This document shows, one piece after another, positions 8,285 through 16,505 of a stretch of 40,825 bases of DNA; position 1 is the first letter of the stretch; each line of letters starts with the position of its first letter. The position numbers and the translations under genes were made by a program. Origin of the DNA: Sanguibacter inulinus (GTDB taxonomy: Bacteria; Actinomycetota; Actinomycetes; Actinomycetales; Cellulomonadaceae); contig NZ_JACBYE010000040.1 in NCBI RefSeq assembly GCF_013415325.1, forward strand, positions 1 through 40,825, read 5' to 3'. A model generated the notes under the pieces. It was not told where the DNA came from, ran no database searches, and saw nothing but the letters and a program-made list of their open reading frames with translations.

Positions 8285-11200
8285 ATGAACAGCACCCCCT
8301 CGCGGACGAGGAGGTCCACCGCGGTCGTCGCGGCCGCAGCACTCTGCGCGGCCGGTCTCGTCGCCACGGTCCCAGCAGCAGCACCAGCGCAGGCTGCGCC
8401 GACGCCTGTGGTCATCACCCCGAACCCGGCCGTCCCCGGCCCGGAGTTCCAGGGCTGGGGCACGAGCCTCGTCTGGTTCGCCAACGCGACCGGCGACTAC
8501 CCCGAGGAGATCCGCGAAGAGCTGTACCAGCTCCTCTTCGGCGAGGAGGGGCTCGACCTCAACGTCGCCCGCTACAACATCGGTGGTGGCAACGCCTCCG
8601 ACGTCCCCGACTACCTCCGCCAGGGCGCAGCCGTCGAGGGCTGGTGGAAGGACGACGCGGACGGCACGGCGGGTGTCCCCACCACCTACGCAGAGCGCGA
8701 CGCCTACCTCAAGGCCTGGGACGCCGACGACGACGCCTCCTACGACTGGGAGTCCGACGCGACGCAGCGCTGGTGGGTCGAGAAGCTCGCCGAGACGCGG
8801 GACGACATGGTCTGGGAGGCCTTCAGCAACTCTCCGCCGTACTTCATGACGAAGAGCGGGTACGTCACCGGGTCGATGAACAAGACGGACGAGCAGCTGC
8901 TCCCGACCGACGACGCCCCGCAGAAGTTCGTCACCTACCTCACCAAGGTCACCGAGCACCTCGAGGACACCTACGGCATCGAGTTCTCGACAGTCGACCC
9001 CTTCAACGAGCCGTGCAACGGCTACTGGGGAACACCGGCCCTCGGGGCCGACGGCTGGCCCAAGACCGGCGGGACCGTCCAGGAGGGCGCGCAGATCTGC
9101 CCCGGGACCGGCGCGAACGACCAGCAGAACGTCATCAACCTGCTCTCCGCGACCCTCGCCGGATCGAGCACGGACGCGATGATCTCGGCCAACGACGAGA
9201 CCAACCCCGGGCAGTTCGTCAACGCCTGGAACCAGTACGACGCGCAGACCCGCGCGGCCGTCGGCCAGCTCAACGTGCACACCTACGGCACCGGCAGCCG
9301 CCTGCAGGCCCGCGACATCGCCAAGACCAACGACAAGCCGTTGTGGATGAGCGAGGTCGGCGGCGACTTCGTCGGGACCGGCTTCAACACCACGACCATC
9401 ACCGGCGGTCTCGGGATGGCTCAGCGCATCACCGACGACCTGCGTGAGCTCGAGCCGAACGCCTGGGTGTTCTGGCAGGAGGTCGAGGACTACTACAACA
9501 TGGAGAAGGTCGAGAACCTCAACTGGGGCTCGATCTTCATCGACTTCGACTGCAACGAGCCCGGCACCGTGGGGTACTCCGAGCGTCGGCTCGCGGACGC
9601 CGGGTGGACGAGCGGCGAGCCGCTGCCCGACTCCGCGAAGTGCAAGATCGTCACGAACTCGAAGTTCAACACCGCGCGCAACTACACCCAGCACATCCGC
9701 CCGGGTGACCACGTGATCCCGACGAACAGCACCCAGTCGACGGCGGCCGTCACGGCCGACGGCTCAGGCGCCAACGTCGTGCACATCAACGACTCGACGG
9801 CCGCCCGCTCGGTGACCCTCGACCTGTCGAAGTTCGGCGAGATCGCCGCAGACGCGACGGTCACCCCCGTGGTGACGACCGAGGTCACCGACCCCGAGCA
9901 CCCCGAGAAGAACGCGCTCGTCGAGGGCGCACCCGTCACGATCGCCCCCGGTGCCACCTCGGTGACCATCGAGATCCCGGCACGCTCCGTGACGACCTTC
10001 GTGGTCGACGGCGTCTCCGGTGTCTCCGAGGGCTCGCTCCCCGTCCAGGACGGCGAGACCTTCCAGCTCGTCGGTGTCGGCTCCGGCCGCGCGCTCACCG
10101 CCGGTGCGACAGGCGCGAGCATCACCGACCTCGCCACCACCACCTCGGCGGTCGGGTCACAGCTGTGGACCGCTCACGCGCTCCCGCAGGGCAGCGGCAG
10201 CCACGCGCTCCGCTACGTCCTCGAGGCGGCCGACGGACGGATCCTCGGTGCGACGTCCTCGGGTGTCGCCCTCAAGTCCCAGAGCGTCGCCGACGCCCTG
10301 ACGGACCCGTCCTCGTGGTGGGCCCTCAGCACGACCGACGGCTCGACCTGGTCCTTCGCGAGCGGGTCTCGCTCGCTCGCCCTCGAGGTCGGGGGTCAGG
10401 CGACCGCGAACAACTCAGGGGTCAGCCTCTGGCAGTACGGCGGCGGAGCGCACCAGCGCTGGACCGTCCGCGACACCAGCATCGTCAGCGTGCCCGACGT
10501 CGCCGTGAGCACAGTCGCCGGCGTCGAGCCGACCCTGCCTGGCTCTGTCGTCCCCGTCTACTCCTACGGCAACGGCGTGGCCGCCCCGGTGACCTGGCAG
10601 CTGCCTGCAGCCAGCACCTGGGACACCCCCGGCAGCGTGACCGTCACGGGCACAGGCACCGACGTCTTCGGCAGCACCTTCGAGGTCCGCGCGATCGTGG
10701 ACGTCGGCGGGTTCACCTCGACCGACCCCGTCTCCGTGACCACCTACGCCGGCGCGAGCCTGGCGTCGGTCCAGGCCAGCGCGCCCGCCACGGTCCCCGC
10801 GCAGGTCGGTGCCTCCGCGCAGCGCTTCGACACCCCTGTCGTCTGGGACTGGGCGGGTCTCGACGACGCGTCCTTCGCGGACCAGGGTGTCGTCTCGGTG
10901 CCCGGCACGGCCGAGTCCAACGACCCGGCAGGTGACCCCGTGCCGGCCACGCTGTCGGTGATCCTCACAGCCCCGACGCTGACCAACGTGACACCGCAGG
11001 TGTCGAGCGCAGTCGCCTCGAGCTTCGAGAGCGGCTACCCGATCGACCGCACCTACAACCTCGCCACGGGCGACAAGGGCTGGTCCAACTGGGTCGGCTC
11101 GAACAAGCCGACCACGAGCACCCTGCAGTACAGCTTCGCGGCCCCGCAGGACGTCGAGACCGTCTCGACGTACTTCTTCAAGGACGGCGGCTCGACCACC

Positions 11201-12472
11201 TGGGCCCAGACCATGACCGTCGACTACCTCAACACCGACGGCACGTGGTCCCGCGTCCCCGAGCCGGCCCTGACGGTCGAGGCGCCCGCCGACGGCACAG
11301 CCCCGAAGGTCGACGTCGATCTCGGCGGCGTCCGGACCACGAGCGTCCGGCTCACGCTCAACGCCTTCGCGAACACCCACATGATCGTCTCCGAGGTCGA
11401 GATCTACGCGACCACGGCCTCGGTCTCCACGGTCGCCGACCTCGGCGCGCTGCGCGTCGACGGCTCGGCTGTCGACGGGTTCTCCCCCGACGTCGAGGCG
11501 TACACGGTCACGACCGCGGGCGCCCGCTACCCGCAGGTCTCTGCGGTGCCTGTCGACTCGGCCGCCACGGTCACGGTCGACCAGCCGACCGAGGCGACCG
11601 ACGGGCTGGCCACCGTCACCGTCACGGCGCCTGACGGCACCACCACCCGCAGCTACACCGTGGACGTCGACCGCCAGGTCAGCGTCTCGGCTGTCGCCGT
11701 CGCCGGTGACCCGACCGTCGGTGCGACGGTGACCGCGACGAGCGTCACCGACCCTGCCGACGCGACGGTCTCCTACAGGTGGCTCGTCGACGGCACGGAG
11801 GTGACCCCGGGCACAGACGGGGCCACGCTCTCGCTGGCCGACGTGGCTGTCGGAGCCTCGGTGACAGTCGCCGCGACGGCAGAGCGGGACGGCTTCGCGG
11901 TCTCCGACGAGGTGCTCAGCGCACCCGTCGTCGTCCGTGCCGTCGTCCCGGACCCCGAGCCGGAGCCGGAACCGACAGGACCGGAGCCCACCCCGGGACC
12001 GACCGACCCGGAGCCCAGCCCCACGGGCCCCGCACCGACGGAGCCCGCGCCCACCAGCCCGACCCTCCCGGGCGCTGACGTGCCGTTCTCCGTGACGCTC
12101 TCCTCGGCGAGCGTCCGGGCTGGCGGCACCGTGACCGTCGACGTCGCGGGAGCCACCCGCGACGGCTCGGTCGAGGTGTGGCTGCACTCGACGCCTGTGC
12201 GGCTCGCAGTCGTCCAGGCTGACGCGTCGGGCGCTACCAGCCGGAGCGTCACCATCCCGGCGGCGACCGAGACCGGGACGCACCGCATCCAGGTGGTCGA
12301 CACCACGACGGGTGCCTCCGTCTGGTCGGGCGAGCTCACCGTCACCCCGGCAGCAACCGGGTCCGGGCTCGCCTCGACGGGTGCCGAGGTGACGTCGCTC
12401 GCCGTCGTCGCACTCCTGCTCCTCGGTGCCGGCACGCTCGCCGTGCGTCGCCGTCGCCTCGCGCAGGACTGA
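8285..12472 (+). CDS. Secreted, wall-anchored GH30 enzyme, candidate endo-beta-1,6-galactanase
   Basis: 1395 aa from the ATG at 8285, chosen because GGAAGG lies 7 nt upstream and a clean signal peptide follows (RTRRS, then an Ala-rich core to about residue 38). An upstream in-frame ATG at 8231 has no RBS. The GH30 catalytic region covers about 45-575; E242 (DPFNEP) is the likely acid/base and E357 (WMSEVGG) the nucleophile. The FQGWGTSLVWFA start resembles subfamily 5, whose members cut beta-1,6-galactan side chains of arabinogalactan. Behind it are a ricin-like beta-trefoil (about 587-732), two Big_4 Ig-like domains (about 734-895), F5/8C (about 899-1042), a cadherin-like domain, Ig-like domains, a Pro/Glu/Thr linker and sorting signal LASTG (1362-1366). 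Fold and anchoring are secure; subfamily and substrate are from recall. Confidence 0.87.
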   Translation: MNSTPSRTRRSTAVVAAAALCAAGLVATVPAAAPAQAAPTPVVITPNPAVPGPEFQGWGTSLVWFANATGDYPEEIREELYQLLFGEEGLDLNVARYNIGGGNASDVPDYLRQGAAVEGWWKDDADGTAGVPTTYAERDAYLKAWDADDDASYDWESDATQRWWVEKLAETRDDMVWEAFSNSPPYFMTKSGYVTGSMNKTDEQLLPTDDAPQKFVTYLTKVTEHLEDTYGIEFSTVDPFNEPCNGYWGTPALGADGWPKTGGTVQEGAQICPGTGANDQQNVINLLSATLAGSSTDAMISANDETNPGQFVNAWNQYDAQTRAAVGQLNVHTYGTGSRLQARDIAKTNDKPLWMSEVGGDFVGTGFNTTTITGGLGMAQRITDDLRELEPNAWVFWQEVEDYYNMEKVENLNWGSIFIDFDCNEPGTVGYSERRLADAGWTSGEPLPDSAKCKIVTNSKFNTARNYTQHIRPGDHVIPTNSTQSTAAVTADGSGANVVHINDSTAARSVTLDLSKFGEIAADATVTPVVTTEVTDPEHPEKNALVEGAPVTIAPGATSVTIEIPARSVTTFVVDGVSGVSEGSLPVQDGETFQLVGVGSGRALTAGATGASITDLATTTSAVGSQLWTAHALPQGSGSHALRYVLEAADGRILGATSSGVALKSQSVADALTDPSSWWALSTTDGSTWSFASGSRSLALEVGGQATANNSGVSLWQYGGGAHQRWTVRDTSIVSVPDVAVSTVAGVEPTLPGSVVPVYSYGNGVAAPVTWQLPAASTWDTPGSVTVTGTGTDVFGSTFEVRAIVDVGGFTSTDPVSVTTYAGASLASVQASAPATVPAQVGASAQRFDTPVVWDWAGLDDASFADQGVVSVPGTAESNDPAGDPVPATLSVILTAPTLTNVTPQVSSAVASSFESGYPIDRTYNLATGDKGWSNWVGSNKPTTSTLQYSFAAPQDVETVSTYFFKDGGSTTWAQTMTVDYLNTDGTWSRVPEPALTVEAPADGTAPKVDVDLGGVRTTSVRLTLNAFANTHMIVSEVEIYATTASVSTVADLGALRVDGSAVDGFSPDVEAYTVTTAGARYPQVSAVPVDSAATVTVDQPTEATDGLATVTVTAPDGTTTRSYTVDVDRQVSVSAVAVAGDPTVGATVTATSVTDPADATVSYRWLVDGTEVTPGTDGATLSLADVAVGASVTVAATAERDGFAVSDEVLSAPVVVRAVVPDPEPEPEPTGPEPTPGPTDPEPSPTGPAPTEPAPTSPTLPGADVPFSVTLSSASVRAGGTVTVDVAGATRDGSVEVWLHSTPVRLAVVQADASGATSRSVTIPAATETGTHRIQVVDTTTGASVWSGELTVTPAATGSGLASTGAEVTSLAVVALLLLGAGTLAVRRRRLAQD

Positions 12473-12520
12473 CCGAGACCTTCGCGGACGACGAGACTCA
12501 CCAGCACTACCAGCTCCACC

Positions 12521-12576
12521 AGCACGGCACAGGCCGGGCCCCCGCTCCTCGCGGGTGGCCCGGCCTGTGCCGTGCT
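12521..12576 (+). terminator. Very strong terminator after the GH30 gene
   Basis: The 20-nt arms at 12521-12540 and 12557-12576 pair perfectly (AGCACGGCAC at the outer end), and inside them CCCGC pairs with GCGGG around a TCCTC loop. It can act for the GH30 gene and for the convergent minus-strand gene at 12628. Confidence 0.85.
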
Positions 12577-12627
12577 GCCTCGGGTCACGCTGCAGGTCCG
12601 CCCGCTGCCGGGCGGCCTGCCGTGACC

Positions 12628-12873
12628 TCAGTGCTTCGTGTGCTTCTTCGCTGCGTCGACCGCCTCGGCGACCTTGTCCTTGAGGACGGCGCTCTGGTCC
12701 TTCGCGACCTCGGCGGCCTTCTCCTGGACGCTCGAGACCGCGGACTGGACCGAGTCAGAGGCCCAGACGTCGCGGGCGTGGGTCTTGATCGACTCGAAAC
12801 GACGACGGCCGGCCCGGGCTCCCAGGACGTACCCTGCGGCGAGCCCGACGACGAACACCAACTTGGACTTCAT
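12628..12873 (-). CDS. YtxH-like small membrane-associated protein
   Basis: 81 aa, starting MKSKLVFVVGLAAGYVLGAR at 12873 with AAGGAG 6 nt upstream. One N-terminal hydrophobic helix containing the GYVLGARAGRRRFE motif is followed by a long charged, probably coiled-coil tail rich in Ala, Lys, Glu and Val. This layout is common in YtxH-domain and similar actinobacterial stress-associated proteins, whose function is not known. It is convergent with the GH30 gene and separated from it by the large terminator. Confidence 0.8.
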   Translation of the reverse strand: MKSKLVFVVGLAAGYVLGARAGRRRFESIKTHARDVWASDSVQSAVSSVQEKAAEVAKDQSAVLKDKVAEAVDAAKKHTKH

Positions 12874-13124
12874 GAGCTTCTCCTTGCCCTGCTGCGATCT
12901 ACGGTCGGGTGACCCCGGTGGCCTGGCACTGCTACGCCGCGACCTGGCGGGGACTCGAGCGTACGTCCGGGCCGATGACCACGCAGGACGAAGCAGCACC
13001 GTGGCACCGGGCCCGAGCACCAGCCGTCGACATCATGACGGCCAGAGCACCGCCCGGGCCTCGTCGACAGGACACCCGTGTCTCACCGGGCACCTCTGGG
13101 CGGCGACGGGCGGGCCTGCAGCGC

Positions 13125-14333
13125 ATGATGGTCCCCGGCGCGCCGAGCACGGCCGCCGTGGAGCCGGACCCGGAGGTGCTCGTGCGCTCAGCGGCAGTCG
13201 GCGCGTCCCTCCTCGGGGTCGGCGTCCTTGCGGTGCTGACAGGTGTGCTCTCCCTCGACGAGGTCGGCGGGGTGGCCGACCGTGTCTGGCCCGTCCTGCT
13301 GTTCGTCGTGATGATCACGGTGGTCACCGAGCTCGCCTCCGAGGCGGGGCTGTTCACGGTCGTCGCCTCGCGCCTGACACGGTGGGGTCTCGACAGGGCA
13401 TGGGTGCTGTGGCTCCTGGTCGTCGCCCTCGCGACCACGAGCACGGTGTTCCTCTCCCTCGACACGACAGCCGTGCTTCTCACACCGGTCGTCGTGCTGC
13501 TCTCCCGGCAGGTCGGTCTCCCGCCGCTGCCCTTCGCCCTCACCACGGTGTGGCTCGCGAACACCGGGTCGCTCCTGCTGCCCGTCTCGAACCTCACGAA
13601 CCTGCTGGCCGAGGGCAGGCTGGACCTCGGCAGCCCTGTCGACTTCGCCAGGCTCATGCTCGGCCCCGCCGTCGCGGCGGTCGTGGTCCCGAGCCTCGTG
13701 CTGTTCTTCGTGTTCCGCCGCGACCTGCTGCGCAGGTACCAGCCGCGTGAGGTGGCCCACCCTGACGACCCCGTGCTGCTCGCCGCGAGCGCGACGGTGG
13801 TCGTGCTCCTGCTGCCGGCCCTCGTCTCGGGCGTCGAGGTCTGGATCCCGGCGACAGTCGCCGCCGTCGTCCTCGCAGGGCTCTTCGCGGTGCGACGTCG
13901 CTCGGTCCTGCGGTTCCGGCTCGTGCCGTGGGAGCTGGTGCTGCTGGCCTCCGGGCTGTTCCTGGTCATCGAGGCCGGGCACGCCCTCGGGCTGACGGGG
14001 CTGCTCGCCTCGGTCGCCGGCACGGGCGAGTCGACCGTGGCGCTGCTCCAGCTCTCCGGGGTGGGGACGCTCGGCGCGAACCTCGTCAACAACCTGCCGG
14101 CCTACCTCGCGCTCGAGCCTGTCGCGGAGAGCCCGCTCCGGCTCGCAGCCCTGCTGATCGGTGTGAACGCCGGGGCGCTGCTCACCCCCTGGGCGTCGCT
14201 CGCGACCCTGCTGTGGCACGCGCGGCTCGAGGCGCTCGACGTCTCGATCTCGTGGACCCGGTACGCGCTGCTCGGGCTGCTCGTCGTCCCGCCGACAGTC
14301 GTCACGGCGGTCCTGCTGCTCTCCGCAGGCTGA
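13125..14333 (+). CDS. ArsB/SLC13-type (ion transporter superfamily) membrane transporter
   Basis: About 402 aa from the ATG at 13125 (a second ATG follows at 13128). Ten or more hydrophobic helices are visible. Two related halves each carry a re-entrant-type segment: TTSTVFLSLDTTAVLLTPVV with NTGSLLLPVSNLTNLL in the first, and GANLVNNLPAYLAL with GVNAGALLTPWASLATLLW in the second. These motifs characterise the ArsB/CitM/Nha superfamily, whose members export arsenite or carry dicarboxylates or other anions. No arsR or arsC gene is nearby, so the substrate is open. No convincing ribosome-binding site precedes 13125, and a start up to 216 bp upstream (12909) stays open, so the N-terminus is uncertain. 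Confidence 0.75.
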   Translation: MMVPGAPSTAAVEPDPEVLVRSAAVGASLLGVGVLAVLTGVLSLDEVGGVADRVWPVLLFVVMITVVTELASEAGLFTVVASRLTRWGLDRAWVLWLLVVALATTSTVFLSLDTTAVLLTPVVVLLSRQVGLPPLPFALTTVWLANTGSLLLPVSNLTNLLAEGRLDLGSPVDFARLMLGPAVAAVVVPSLVLFFVFRRDLLRRYQPREVAHPDDPVLLAASATVVVLLLPALVSGVEVWIPATVAAVVLAGLFAVRRRSVLRFRLVPWELVLLASGLFLVIEAGHALGLTGLLASVAGTGESTVALLQLSGVGTLGANLVNNLPAYLALEPVAESPLRLAALLIGVNAGALLTPWASLATLLWHARLEALDVSISWTRYALLGLLVVPPTVVTAVLLLSAG

Positions 14334-14746
14334 GCCCGAGGACTTCCCTGGGCGGGATCCTGCAGTGGCTCGAGGAGCCCGGGAGGGGGTCGAGGTATCA
14401 GCGTCGCTGTCTCCTCGTCCCCCTGCCGGACCGGCCGGTCGCACCCCGCACCCCCCGGTGGCAGGGTGCACCGCGCCTCGGCGAGGCGCCTGACTGGCGG
14501 GACCCTCCAGCCCCGCCGGGCACCTCGCTTCGGCACACTTTATGCACGCCAAGGAGCCCAGAACGGACACCTGCGTAGACGAGACCCGAGATCGGGTGGC
14601 GTCAGCCGCGTGTTGCGGGGCCAAGGTGCCGTCCCTGCGTGACGCTCGGCCAGAATCACGTAGGGCATCGTGCAGATCCACGCTGGGAATGAATGGTGCC
14701 CTGAGAACGCTGACCCTCGTGGCCCAGCCATCGACAGGAGAATCTC
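14334..14746 (+). other. 413-bp gene-free leader upstream of pnuC
   Basis: I find no convincing gene here. It contains a small hairpin ACCCGA-GA-TCGGGT (14584-14597) and ends in AGGAG (14736-14740) before the pnuC GTG. CTGAGA followed by ACCC at about 14701-14716 recalls part of a TPP aptamer, but the conserved ACCTGATC part is absent. The length leaves room for a structured leader. Confidence 0.4.
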
Positions 14747-15445
14747 GTGGGACTCATCAGCTGGCTCTTCGACGCCCAGCTCGTCATCGGCGACCAGACG
14801 GTCCTGTGGCGCGAGATCATCGGCAACCTCTTCGGTCTCGTCTGCGCGCTGGGCGGCATGCGACGCAAGGTGTGGGCCTGGCCTGTCGGCATCGTCGGGA
14901 ACCTGCTGCTGCTCACGGTGTTCCTCGGGTCGGTCTTCGACACCCCGTCGGCCGTGACCCTCCTCGGGCAGGCCGGCCGGCAGGTGATGTTCATCGTGGT
15001 CTCGGTCTACGGCTGGGTGCGCTGGCGCCAGAGCCGCGAGTCGAACGGCGTCGGCGTGGTCCCCGAGTGGGCGACCCCGCGACAGCGTGCACTCCTCGTG
15101 GTCGCGCTGGTCGGCGGGACCCTGGTCCTCACTCCAGTGTTCCGGGCCCTCGGGTCCTACGAGCCCGTCTGGGCCGACGCCTGGATCTTCACGGGATCAC
15201 TGCTGGCCACCTACGGCATGGCACGTGGGTGGGTGGAGTTCTGGCTCATCTGGGTGGCGGTCGACCTCGTAGGGGTCCCGTTGCTGGTGAGTGCTGGGTT
15301 CTACGCCTCCGCCTTCATGTACGTGTTCTACGGCGCGTTCACCCTCGCCGGCTTCTTCCTGTGGGCCCGCATGCGGCGACGCGACGACGCCCAGACCCGG
15401 CTGCTGGAGCCCCCGGCCGTCGGCGTGGTGTCGTCGTCCCGCTGA
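14747..15445 (+). CDS. pnuC: PnuC-family vitamin-precursor transporter
   Basis: 232 aa with a GTG start and AGGAG 6 nt upstream. PnuC proteins are SWEET-like facilitators that take up nicotinamide riboside, which is trapped by phosphorylation inside the cell. The N-terminal LISWLFDAQLVIG and the GNLFGLVCALGGMRRKVWAW-to-WPVGIVGNLLLL segment match the family, as do about seven hydrophobic helices. Relatives carry thiamine (PnuT) or riboflavin (PnuX), and the sequence alone does not settle the substrate. No NadR/kinase gene is adjacent. The C-terminal 15 residues are hydrophilic. The long upstream leader suggests post-transcriptional control but no known riboswitch is recognised. Confidence 0.88.
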   Translation: MGLISWLFDAQLVIGDQTVLWREIIGNLFGLVCALGGMRRKVWAWPVGIVGNLLLLTVFLGSVFDTPSAVTLLGQAGRQVMFIVVSVYGWVRWRQSRESNGVGVVPEWATPRQRALLVVALVGGTLVLTPVFRALGSYEPVWADAWIFTGSLLATYGMARGWVEFWLIWVAVDLVGVPLLVSAGFYASAFMYVFYGAFTLAGFFLWARMRRRDDAQTRLLEPPAVGVVSSSR

Positions 15446-15568
15446 CCGGGCCAGCCCTCGGGCACAGGCCCCGGCACCCACCGGTCCGTCGCTCGTCCCG
15501 CACCCGCCTCGCCCCGGTCCAGGGCTCTCGAGATGCGGAGGCGCCTGAGCACTGGCAGGCTCGGTGCC

Positions 15569-15583
15569 GCCCGAAGTTCGGGC
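15569..15583. promoter_or_regulatory. 15-nt palindrome before the small membrane protein gene
   Basis: GCCCGAA-G-TTCGGGC, with 7-nt arms, lies 21 bp upstream of the ATG at 15605 and just before the GGAGG. It may be an operator or a small hairpin; I cannot decide. Confidence 0.35.
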
Positions 15584-15604
15584 CCAGCTTCTCTTGGAGG
15601 ACTC

Positions 15605-15757
15605 ATGCCTAGTTGGCTCATCATCCTGCTCGTCGGCGTCGTTCTTCTCGTCCTCGGCTTTGCCGGGGTCGCCAAGTTCCTCATCTACGTCGGCATCGCC
15701 GTGCTGCTCGTCAGCCTCATCCTCGGATTCCTCGGCGGACGGTCGTCGAAGAGATGA
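15605..15757 (+). CDS. 50-aa hydrophobic membrane protein
   Basis: 50 aa, starting MPSWLIILLVGVVLLVLGFA with GGAGG 4 nt upstream. Two hydrophobic helices (about 4-20 and 23-43) are separated by AGVAKF, and the tail is GGRSSKR. The same general design occurs in small stress-induced hydrophobic proteins of actinobacteria, but I do not recognise a named family. It has its own palindrome upstream and is closed by two hairpins, so it is probably monocistronic and well expressed. Confidence 0.75.
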   Translation: MPSWLIILLVGVVLLVLGFAGVAKFLIYVGIAVLLVSLILGFLGGRSSKR

Positions 15758-15763
15758 CGTGAG

Positions 15764-15788
15764 TCCTGACGGCTCACTCCTGTCAGGA
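15764..15788 (+). terminator. Hairpin after the 50-aa gene
   Basis: TCCTGAC (15764-15770) pairs with GTCAGGA (15782-15788) around an 11-nt loop. Confidence 0.45.
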
Positions 15789-15818
15789 CCCCCGCTGCAC
15801 GGCTCGACCGAGCAGCAC

Positions 15819-15855
15819 CCGAGAGGCCCCGCACCGTTGGTGCGGGGCCTCTCGG
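15819..15855 (+). terminator. 17-bp perfect terminator stem
   Basis: CCGAGAGGCCCCGCACC (15819-15835) and its exact complement (15839-15855) flank a GTT loop. It is a very stable hairpin ending the upstream transcript. Confidence 0.8.
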
Positions 15856-15981
15856 CGCGCCAGGGGGCATCGGGTGAATCAGAGGGTGATCTTTACGATC
15901 TTCCGCCCACAACCGGACATCCCGCCCTAGCCTGTGGTCATCGTCACGCTTCGAGACGTGACACAGGAAGGGGTTGGAGCG

Positions 15982-16407
15982 ATGAACACAGTGAAGGCAC
16001 ACGTCGCTGGGCGGCACACGTCGTGGCGGCTTGTCGCCATGGTCGCGGTCGTCACTCTGCTGGGGTTCGCCCCGGTGACGGCGAGCGCATCAGACGGGGT
16101 CGGTGAGAGCGACGGGTCGGAGTCGGTCGTGCAGCTGTTCAGCGAGGCGCAGTGCACGAGCGGGGCCTTCTGCGTCTGGAGCGAGCCCAGCTTCGCAGGG
16201 ATCTACCGTGGGGTGGCGTCGACCGCACCCCTGTCGACGGGCTTCGTGAACAGCAAGTCGCTGTGGAACCGGTCGAGCAGGGCGGCTCGGGTGTACTCGG
16301 GGACCGGAGGGACCGGGTCGTGGGTCTGCTACACACCCAGCATGAAGATCGCGAGCCTCTCGGTACCGGCCAGGTCGGTCGCGCTGCTCGCCAGCAGCAG
16401 CTGCTGA
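15982..16407 (+). CDS. Secreted peptidase inhibitor family I36-like protein
   Basis: 141 aa from the ATG at 15982, preceded by GGAG. A signal peptide (RHTSWRLVAMVAVVTLLGFA, cleavage near ASA about residue 34) is followed by a small Cys-containing domain with CTSGAFCVWSEPSFAGIYRG, the pattern of the I36 family (Streptomyces metalloproteinase inhibitor-like, beta-gamma-crystallin fold). The C-terminus ends in SSSC, so four cysteines could form two disulfides. Most I36-like actinobacterial proteins have no demonstrated inhibitor activity. A possible -10 TAGCCT (15928-15933) lies upstream. Confidence 0.75.
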   Translation: MNTVKAHVAGRHTSWRLVAMVAVVTLLGFAPVTASASDGVGESDGSESVVQLFSEAQCTSGAFCVWSEPSFAGIYRGVASTAPLSTGFVNSKSLWNRSSRAARVYSGTGGTGSWVCYTPSMKIASLSVPARSVALLASSSC

Positions 16408-16505
16408 GCACCAGTCGCGCCTGACGGCGGAGAGGTCGGGCACCGGAGGAGTCCTAGCAGGTCCAGCAACCAGAGGTACGACAGGCGAGCGAGGGGAGAC
16501 ACACG

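Noticed and set aside
8081-9712. 543-codon minus-strand open frame across the lacI/GH30 junction
   Set aside because: It crosses a strong promoter/operator region and lies opposite two clear genes; composition is that of a shadow frame.
12909-13124. 216-bp N-terminal extension of the ArsB/SLC13-type transporter
   Set aside because: It encodes Arg/Pro/Ala-rich sequence without helices and has no RBS; family members begin near the first helix.
14695-14735. Possible TPP riboswitch before pnuC (CTGAGA, then ACCC)
   Set aside because: The conserved ACCTGATC and closing stem of the aptamer are missing, unlike the complete element at 27572-27660.
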